NCBI RefSeq assembly: GCF_035046485.1
Contig: NC_085137.1
Location: forward strand, 16,521,346-16,585,345
Direction: 5' to 3'
Length of the DNA stretch: 64,000 nt
Origin: Aedes albopictus
Taxonomy: Eukaryota; Arthropoda; Insecta; Diptera; Culicidae
The position numbers and the translations under genes are program-made. Positions 55,685 to 64,000 of this stretch are shown in pieces. The notes beneath the pieces are model-generated. The model was not told where the DNA came from. It saw only the letters and a program-made list of their open reading frames with translations, and did not search any database. The stretch's first letter is position 1, and each line of letters opens with the position of its first letter.

Positions 55685-57197
55685 CAAATGTTGGTGTTTC
55701 AGTCAGAATTTTTACTGAAGCTCTGAATGGATTTCTCTAAGTTTCATATCAATTTTCGTACCTGCCTCATAATTCCAAAATTTGCAGACTTATTTCAAGA
55801 ACCGTTTGTTTTGTTATTTCTTTAATATTAAGGATGTTTCTATGAGATATACAAGTCTTTATCCTAGCATTTAAACATAGTTTCAAAACAACGCTTCGAA
55901 TTTTTGAAAAGTTTCTGATATTCTTGTTTTTGTAAAAATCTAAGAAACAGAATCTTAGCTTAAAAAAAGAAAAAAAATATCGTGACATCAGGCAACTATG
56001 CATTGATCAAACATTCAGTTCAATTAAATCAAAGAATGAAAACTTGTACCTGTACCTATTTTGTACCTGTTTGAACAACACTTTGTGCAGAAGTCGATGA
56101 AAAATGTTTTCTCTCGTGTATTTTTTTTTTCTATGGTAATATATATATTGATAATAACTTGTACCAATTACTACCAATAGAATATTCGTAGTTCAAAAAG
56201 TTATGAATAATAATAAAGACATTGTTTACTATTTGTAAACAATGTCTTTAATATGATTCATTAATCACTATCTAAAAAAACTTCTCAAAATCATCTCAGG
56301 ACCCACGCTTTACTTCCCTTCCGAAAGAAGAGTTCAAATTTTTGCGAGTTTGTTCGGAGTGAGATTCGATTCAAGGTCCTCGGCGCACGGTGTCAAAATT
56401 TCGATTATTACCGAACTTTCATATACCTCGGATTTTTCTTCATAGAATGTTAGAATTTCGGCTATAATGTATAAATGCAAAATATTAAAATACTCTATCG
56501 GGGAAAATTTGAGTTAGATGAGTTTTTAGCTATTTTCCATACTAAAAATCAATAATTACTATTTAAGCCCAAAAAACGTCCCATACAAAATGTATGGAAA
56601 AAATTTCGCCGATGAATTATTCGAATTAAACATGCTTTAATGGGTGATTCTTTTCAACTCGCGATTTCGTGAACTTTGGTTTTTGATTTTTCTAATTTTT
56701 ATTTTTGAACATCCTTTCACTTTTATATTTTCCTGGAACCTGAAGAGACGAATGCCCCTTCAGGGTAAAGCCTCTATGAACAAAAAAAAATCCTGGAAGC
56801 CTATTTGGGATACCGATTTTTGAAAGAGAAAAAAATTTGATACTTTACGATAATTGTTGAAATATTTTTATTTTTATTTTTTTCACAGAGAATTTTAATT
56901 TTCTTGTATATTAAGGAAAATAATTTTAGAGTGTATTCAACTCCGTTATACTATTTTATTATAATATAATGATCAAGGAAAAAAAATAGAATATGTTAAT
57001 CGTTGCGATTCAATACAAAAGAAACAATGGTATCTAAACGGTGACTTACACATCGATTTTTAAAAGATTTAAAAAAATAACTTAAAAATGGTTCAAGAGA
57101 CACCAAAAGACATTTTGAGATAAATAGACAGAACAGTCCTAAATATCAACCAAAAATATAAAAGTTTCGAATGTCCAAGAAAGAAAAAAATACAAAA
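55685..57197. other. AT-rich DNA, no gene
   Basis: Very AT-rich. Frames are short and low-complexity. 56640-56760 resembles the flank at 18600-18690. A 16-bp-arm hairpin lies at 56214-56250. Confidence 0.5.
56214..56250. repeat. Perfect hairpin, 16-bp arms
   Basis: taaagacattgtttac, a 5-base loop (tattt), then its exact complement. No U-tract follows, and host context is unknown, so it is not a terminator. Confidence 0.85.
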
Positions 57198-57449
57198 ATG
57201 TAAGTAAAAAGAAAATCGTGTTAAGTACTGTTCCTTTGAATTCCATTAAGAATTTGCATCCTTTGACAGATACGTATTTCGACCTCAACTGTAAGGTCGT
57301 CTTCAGTGTCTTGTACTTAAGTCGAGTCAAGTACAAGATACCGAAGACGACCTTACAGTTGAGGTCTAAATACGTATCTGTCAAAGGATGCAAATTCTTA
57401 GTGGAATTCAAAGGAACAGTACTTAACACGTTTTTTTTTTTTACTTACA
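57198..57449. mobile_element. Near-palindromic fold-back with hammerhead-like cores
   Basis: Arms of about 126 bp (57198-57323 and 57324-57449) are inverted around 'tacttaagtcgagt'. Each arm contains 'tgacagatacgtat' and a CTGAAGA-type box. This architecture, back-to-back Penelope-type terminal sequences, parallels the shorter element at 2311-2433. Confidence 0.65.
57269..57306 (-). ncRNA. Hammerhead-ribozyme-like motif
   Basis: Minus strand: CTGAAGA, stem II GACCT/AGGTC with a short loop, GAAA, then palindromic TACGTA and TC. All core bases are present. In the opposite arm the plus-strand version has CCGAAGA and TAAA (57341-57370), so only this one keeps an intact core. Confidence 0.5.
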
Positions 57450-57539
57450 GATATTCCCCTAACAAACCCAGGTTCATCATCATCAATACAAAAATGCTCA
57501 AACTATACCCCGTCTAAAGGCGGGGTTGGGTATTAGAGG

Positions 57540-59690
57540 GATAAAATTAAAAAAAAAAATTCAAAAATTATAACTTTGAAACGATTTTAAAATCGCCCTG
57601 CGAGATCTTCAGAAATTGTGCTGAGTATTTCAGGAGAAATTCATCCAGGGATTGCTTGGAACATTTCTGTAAAGATTCATTTATATACGTACTTTTTCAA
57701 AAAAAAAAGGACCAAGGAACCATCAAAAAAATTTTTTTTGGAAATTCTCACAAAAAATCTCAAAGATTTATTTTACAAAATATTGCAGGATTTCTTCAAA
57801 AATTCCAACAATGATTTCTTCAGAAATTTCCCAGGAGTTTCTCTAGGAATTTCTCCGGTGGTTCCTTTTGAAAATCTTCCATAAAATCTTTTGATATTCT
57901 GCAATGTATTCCTTCCGAGAAAACCATTCATTCTTTTATAAATTCCATCATTGATTTCTTAAAAAAAAAATCCAGGTTTCTTTGAGAATTCCCCAGTGAT
58001 TCCATCACAAAATCTTCCATGTTTTTTTTTTCATTTTACATTCTGAAAATTCTGTGAGATTTTTTTCAGGAACTCTTCCAAGAACTCTTCCAGGGATATT
58101 TTTTTTAGAAACTCCATGGATTCATTCAAAGTTCCCTTAAGATTCATCCCGAAACTAAAGAGCTCTTTGATAAATCACTCCAATGATTTCATTCAAAACT
58201 GTTCCAGAAAGTTCTCCAATGATTCTTTCATAAAATCATCCATGAAGTGCTACAGAAATTCCTCCAGAGCTACATCCACAGATTCCTTAAAACTTTTTTT
58301 CATTGATTTTTTTTTTGAAAATCAAAAGTTCAAAATTATTTTAGAAATTTCGTAGAGGGTTTCTTTAGAATATTTTTAAAAATTTTCTTCAAAATAATCT
58401 TCCAGGGATTCATGAAAAAAAAAATTACATAGTTTCTTTTACAAATGCTTCTAGGGATTTTTTTAGAAATTACTCCTTTAGAAAATCTTCTAAGGATTCC
58501 TTCCGAAATAGATATCTTAGAAAATTATTCCAGGAATTTATTCATAAAATCTTCTAAGGATTCAAAAACTCTTCCAGCCTCTTCTCAAAAACAATTTTGC
58601 AGAGTTTTCATCACATAAACCATTATGATTTTCTTTAAAAATTTCTCCAAAAATTCGACAGAATTTTCTGTAGAAGTTTTATATTCTTAAGTAAGATTTT
58701 TACCTCAAAGCTTATTCATCCTTGTATTTAAAAATTCCTTTAAAAAAGTTTAGCAGCGATTTTTTTGTTTTTTTTTTCAAAAAAATATTCCAGTGATTCC
58801 TTCACGATCTCCTACAGCAACAGTTTTTTCACGAACTCCTCCAGAGATTTCCCCAGGAATTTTTTCAAGATTTCATTAAATATATGCACAGGAATATCTC
58901 CATGATTTTTTTTTTAAGTTACTTCAGGGATTCATGAAGAAAATCCAACAAGAGTTCCTCCACAGATGATTTCATTATTTTACTTAGTGATTTTAGCAGA
59001 AATTTCTCCACAGGTTCCTGCAGACATTCGTATAGATTTAGGAGTTCCAGTAGTACTCCTCTGTATATTTTCCCAAAAATTCCTTCATCATTTTCTCCAA
59101 GTATACCTCTAGGAATTTTGCTACGGATTCAAAAATTTCTCCTGGAGTATTTCCCAGGAATTTCTACATTAATTCGATTGGAGATTTTTCAAGACATTTT
59201 TCGAATTTTCTCCGATTTTTTTTATCGACAATGTTTACTTTGAGTTTCGTCATGCGTTTTCGAAAAAAGTTCCCTGCCATTCCTCCAGTAAGTTCATCAA
59301 ACCAAATTCCAGAGATTTTTTTCAGAAATTTTCCTGACATTGCTTCAAAACTACCTTCAAGGGTTATAACAGGGACTAGACTGGAGATTTTTTCAAAAAT
59401 TGCTTAATGGATTTTTGTAGTAATCCTCCCATATAGTCCCGCTGAAATTTCTTCATAAATATCAACAGGGAGAATTTTACTATTTTGAGTTTTTTTTTTT
59501 TGGAATTTCAGCAAAGGATTTCCTTAAAAGTTGTTGTAATGGATTTTTTTTTATAAAATTAAGCTGCCTTTGAAAAAAAATCTTGCACATATTCTCAAAG
59601 AATTCCTTCATGAATTCCTTGAAAACTTTCTTCACCAGAAGAAATTACTATAAAGGTTCTTTTTAAAATAAACACTCCAAATACCGTGAT
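57540..59690. repeat. Low-complexity tract, no genes
   Basis: About 2.1 kb of 'ttcctccagngattt' words with many A and T homopolymers. Frames at 57618 and 58116 (plus) are repeat-derived. Confidence 0.55.
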
Positions 59691-59989
59691 AGGAAAAAAG
59701 TGGGAACTAAAAGTTTGAACAGCTCATTCTCAGCCGTCTGTTATCTGATTTAATTTGTTTTTCAGGGATCTTGTACCCAACTCTTCTATTTTTATGTTTT
59801 GCAAAAAAATATTTTTAGGGATGCTCATTTTTTCCCCAGACTAGCATGAGTAAGGAACGCTTTAAAAAAAATCGTTTTTTTTATTTGCTTGCCAAGTTTT
59901 TGTGGTGGCCACGAAAAATGACGAGAAATCGGTATATTTGATAAAAAGACATACTGTAGAGGTAGTATACGATTTGCGCAGCTATCTTG

Positions 59990-61352
59990 ATCATCTCTAG
60001 CTACAAATGAAATCGATTCCCGACCGGCAAGTACTCTAGTGCTCTTGATAATCATCCTAGAAGGTTCGCGTCTTCAGCAAAGTGTTTTATATTGATTGGT
60101 ACTACACTTTCACGTACTCTATATCGATCTAAATCTGCTGTGACTGATCTACATAAGTTTAATTATTTGTGTGACTCTCTAGAATACTCGAAATGCATCC
60201 TAGAAGGTTGCAGTCTTCGGCAAAGTTATTTGGATTTGTTAATACTTCACTTTGATGTCCTCAGGGTTGATCTAGATCTGCTGTAATTGAGCTAGATAAG
60301 TTTTATTTTCCTATATGATTTTCTAGAATCCTCGATAAGCATCCTATAGAGTTGCAGGCTTCGGCAAAGTTCTCTGCGTTGGTTAGTACTTCTTTTTTAC
60401 CTAATCGGTTTTGACCTAGACCTGCTGTATTTTATCTAGATAAGTATTATTTTGTATCTCACCCTCTACAATTCTCTACATGCATCCTAGAGGGTTTCTG
60501 TCTTCGGCAAAGTTTTCTAGCAAATTAGCTAAAATTCCAGAACGTATTGTAGGAAATAAATCCTATCTAGATCATTTACAACAGATCTAGAGAGTAATGT
60601 AGAAAAATTAAAACTTATCTAGTTTATTTACAGCAAATGAACACCTGATAGGTAAAAGTATAGTACCAATCAATTCAGCGATCTTTGTCGAAGACATAAA
60701 CCCTCTAGGATGCATGTAGAGAATTCTACATACTAATTTAGAAAAATAATACTTATCAAGATAAATCTGCAACCCTCTAAGATGCATAGCTAGAACTCCA
60801 GAAAGTCATGTAGAAAACTAAAACTTATCTAGATAAGTTACAGCACATCTAGGTCAAAACCATAGATGAAAAAGTGAAGTTATAACCAATCCAGAGAACT
60901 TTACTTTACTATTACTTTAGAGCTTTTAGTAGAACTTGTTACTTCAGACTCTAGTTTAATTTAAAAAACACTTCACTAATACTTCACTTTTGCAAAAGAA
61001 AATAAAAAATGAATAACTCTTTTTAAAGAAAAACTAGAAAGGACGAGCAAATTCCTTTTAATTCTACTACTGTGCTTATCTTCGGACAGATAGGCCTATT
61101 TCGTCTGTGACAACAAGAGAACTTTGCCCAAGACTGCAACTCTATAGGATGCCTATCGAGAATTCTAGAAAATAATATAGGAAAATAAAACTTATCTAGA
61201 TCAATTACATCAGATCTACATCAAAACTAAAGACGTCAAAGTGAAGTATTAACCAATCCAAAGAACTTTGCCGAAAACTGCAACCTTCCAGAATGCATAT
61301 CGAGTATTCAAGAGAGCCATATAAATAACTAAACTTGTCTAGATCAGTTACG
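59990..61352. repeat. 143-bp satellite in two opposed arrays
   Basis: On the plus strand 'catcct' followed by 'ttcggcaaag' words start at 60053, 60196, 60340 and 60483, giving 143-144-bp periods, with 'gatctagatctgctgt' between. From about 60540 the same unit appears reverse-complemented (the 'gatgc' ends at about 60711, 60783, 61150 and 61295). One unit is shortened and a roughly 200-bp insertion sits at about 60900-61120. Monomers differ by roughly 20%. Confidence 0.8.
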
Positions 61353-62060
61353 ATTTCGTCAGAAATATTTCCTGATATTCCCTCAAAGATTTCTCCAGAG
61401 ATTTTCAGCAGATCTTCTTGAAATTTCTCGAAATATTACTGGAGGAATTTCTGAATTTCCAAAAGAGTCCCCATAAAATCTTCTGAGTTTCTGAACTCCA
61501 GAAGATACCTGTAGAAGAAATTACTGAAGAAATCCAATGAGAGATACCATATGAGAAACGCTTCGAAGAATTTCTTATACAATGTTTCAAGATACGAGTT
61601 AAAACCCTGCCGAAATGTTTGAAAACCATAGTCTTGGAGAAGTTCTACAAGGAATGGCATAGTCAATTTCTAAAGAAAAATATTTTTTGAAGGAATCTCT
61701 TAAGCAAGATCTGAAGAACCCTCTGCAGTTGCCCCTAAAATCATTGAACAATTTCTTAAGAGGTACCAAGGAAAAAAGCTCTGGAAAACCACCTGAAGGT
61801 TCACCGGTAAAATGTTTTGAAAAATTCCTGAATAAATCCTAAAATGAATTTATGAAGCAGCCCTTGGAGGAACCTGTTAGGAGAAATCCCAGGAAAAACT
61901 TTTAGATGAATCTCTTGAGAATTGTCAACATGAATTTCTGGAGAAATGCAAAAGAATTATTCTTGCGAGGAATTTCAGAAGAAATGACTGAGGCATTCTC
62001 TTGATGGTACCTCTGGAGAATATATGGAGAAATAGCTGAAAGAGCTTCTAAAAACACTAG
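61353..62060. repeat. Low-complexity tract
   Basis: 'gaagaatttcttgg' and 'ctggagaaat' words with no persistent ORF. Confidence 0.5.
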
Positions 62061-64000
62061 AACTAGTTTGTATTTTTAGGGTATATATTCTGTAACATTT
62101 TGTGGCGACGAAGGAAATCCATCAGAAATGAAAACACGAAAAAAAAACAAAAAATAACTTGAATCCCAACTTGAATGATTCACATCGAAGCTCATAAAAA
62201 TGAAAAACCTCTTTTTTGTGACCATCTCATACATACATACGCTGTAAAAGCAAAACCAGATAAATGAACCGAAATTGCGAAAACCTGACGTGCCACAACT
62301 TTTTGATTGGGCACTTGGGCTTTTTTCACCACTCATGTTTTTCCGCACCTCGGTTTTCCTTTTGTAGGTACTCAATTTCCATCGCATCAACCGGTGGCAG
62401 TGATGATGGTGGTGGTGGAGGAATGGGATGGCTATGAGTTATGATTGGACGTACGAACGGACTGACTGACTGGATGAGTGATTTTCGGAAAACTCCCACG
62501 AATTTCCCGGTTGGCAAAAGGCCCGGAATAATATTATTCTTCCGGCACAAACTACCTATAATACCGGGCGGCCGGCCGGACGGCAGCAGTGAACTTTATC
62601 AGGAGGGAAATTGAATTTCTTCGACGGAACTTGTGCCAGGGTGGTAAAGTTTTTCCGGATGGCTGCTTGAGGGAAATGCTCCGTTGAGAAAAGATTCAAT
62701 TCGGGTTCGTTCTTTTTACCCAACTAAATTGAATGGAAGGAAGGGAAAGCGCGAGTTGTGGAACATGAGAAATGGCATAAACAAGGTTGACCCACAAAAG
62801 AGGCCCACGTTTCTCGAATAAAGCTGATTGAAGAATCTCAACGTGTCACTCGCAGTGCAGCACTCAATTTGACCGAAAAATAGCTCAACTTAAGAAACAA
62901 ACAACTCATCGCGCCTGCCTCCTCCCGCCCATCAATCCTGATCCGGGAGTATCCTGAAAGCTAATTACTCAATTTCACCGAACAACAAGCTGCTGGTTCG
63001 CCTCCAGACAGTCAATGGTTGCTTACCGAGCTGTGCCTTGACTTTCACTATTCATCGTCGACATCGCGATGACGGTGTTTTCCCGACAACGACGATGACT
63101 AGGAAGAATCGCGTCTTTGGGGTAAAACGACCCGCCCTAAACTCCGCCTGATAGAATGTGTTTCGATTTAATGTTGGGGCACTCTTCGACAGCATCTTGA
63201 ACAGCATTTTTAAACTCTCTAAAGTATCGCATATAAAGAATATTCTCTCAGTTACTTATTACTAGAAATTTCGCAGGTTAAAAAAATTCAAAAATTGCAG
63301 AAGTCTTTGGATTTTTCAAGGCCAAAATACATTAAGTATCTTATTTTCAGGTCGAAATTCCGGTAACTGGAAATAATACTTTTCTGCGTGTTTCATACCT
63401 TTATTTCGAGTCATGGCTTAAGGAGCGCGTGCTACCCCGACAACCCCTACTAGAATCGCGGTTCGGTAATCGACCGACGAGCGCGACCGGCAGCGGAAAG
63501 TTCAACCGGGCCGCAAAAAGCAAGTGTGGCGTAAACAAATTTTGATAAATTTGTTTAGCCGAAAAACGAAGTCTGGTGTGGCAGCCAATGCAACCACTTT
63601 CTATTGGGCTGGTTCCCCAACATGCTAGGCCACGAGGAGGAGCTTCCAGAGGGGAGCGAAGCGTCGGAAAACTTAATGACGCGAAATAATTTGATAGTCC
63701 TTTCCTTTTATTCTTGGCCGGGTCGAAGTGAAGCGTATACAGTGTGTAAAGGACGGGACGAGGCAGGTGCTGTTGCTGACTTTGGCCTTTTTCGTCATCA
63801 TCTGCAGCAGCAGGCCCAACCGTGTCTTGAGAGAGACTTTTGCTGTTCCTGGCTTAACGTGAACGGCTGGAGTCACATAGCTAGCTACCCATCAAGTTCG
63901 AGCTTACTCTTCGTCACGCCACGGGAAGGAATTTTGAGTGGTTTATTTTCACACTGTGCCGAAATGTAGTGGGAAAGGTTGAATAAAGATGGAGCAGAAG
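62061..64000. other. GC-richer, apparently single-copy DNA; no gene assigned
   Basis: The base composition and word use differ from the repeats to the left ('gccggccggacggcagcag', 'cgcgatgacggtg'). It resembles the 5.2-6.9 kb block in texture but is not the same sequence. The longest frame, 63604-63969 plus (121 codons), has no recognised domain. It could be flanking, regulatory or UTR sequence of a neighbouring gene beyond the window. Confidence 0.35.

Noticed and set aside
56214..56250. Transcription terminator
   Set aside because: A perfect hairpin but no U-tract and no upstream gene. Rho-independent termination does not apply in a eukaryotic nucleus.
59990..60540. CRISPR-like array
   Set aside because: The whole 143-bp unit repeats with gradual divergence and there are no unique spacers. 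Eukaryotic context.
63604..63969. 121-codon frame at the right edge
   Set aside because: No domain, no splice or promoter evidence, and overlapping antisense frame. Left as unassigned DNA.

Overview
This window looks like transposon-saturated DNA of a culicine mosquito, most likely Aedes. That is inferred from four things: a LOA/Lian-type non-LTR retrotransposon with a single endonuclease-RT-RNase H ORF, tRNA-headed SINEs, many small TIR elements, and kilobases of degenerate 'ttcctccagagattcc' low-complexity DNA. No host gene can be called with confidence. The only host-gene candidate is a weak two-exon 5' end at about 25.12-26.67 kb. All clear coding sequence belongs to retroelements.

Layout. 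A direct segmental duplication dominates: unit A (about 1622-17947) and unit B (about 31529-55235), offset about 29.9 kb at their left ends. After removing private insertions each unit reduces to roughly 13 kb: low-complexity DNA, a 123-bp fold-back with a hammerhead-ribozyme-like core, tRNA-like sequences, a GC-richer noncoding block, a decayed Lian-like element, and a right-hand block. Identity by eye is near perfect at the left end and falls to roughly 92% at the right.

Private insertions. Unit A gained a 167-bp MITE, a 706-bp hAT-like fold-back (8-bp TSD), an 831-bp TA-flanked fold-back and a 1.38-kb hAT-like element full of CCCGGGA repeats. For several of these, unit B supplies the empty site. 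Unit B gained an intact 4.5-kb Lian-like element (minus strand, 1214-codon ORF) flanked by two apparently identical 489-bp direct repeats. Its decayed Lian copy is also split by a 5.8-kb TA-flanked, pogo-like-TIR element that itself carries a second, EN-less reverse transcriptase.

Between the units (18-31.5 kb) lie a Penelope-like element (RT plus GIY-YIG, frameshifted), a 499-bp-arm palindrome inside a 13-bp TSD, two hAT-type MITEs carrying TGACGTCA motifs, PIF/Harbinger-like and TTAA-flanked MITEs, a 76-bp tandem repeat and low-complexity DNA. The right end (55.2-64 kb) holds a tRNA-headed SINE with TSD, a second hammerhead-like fold-back, more low-complexity DNA, a 143-bp satellite arranged as opposed arrays, and a final 1.9 kb of GC-richer unassigned DNA.

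The genes do not form a pathway. They record nested transposition, with the duplicated units acting as each other's empty-site controls.
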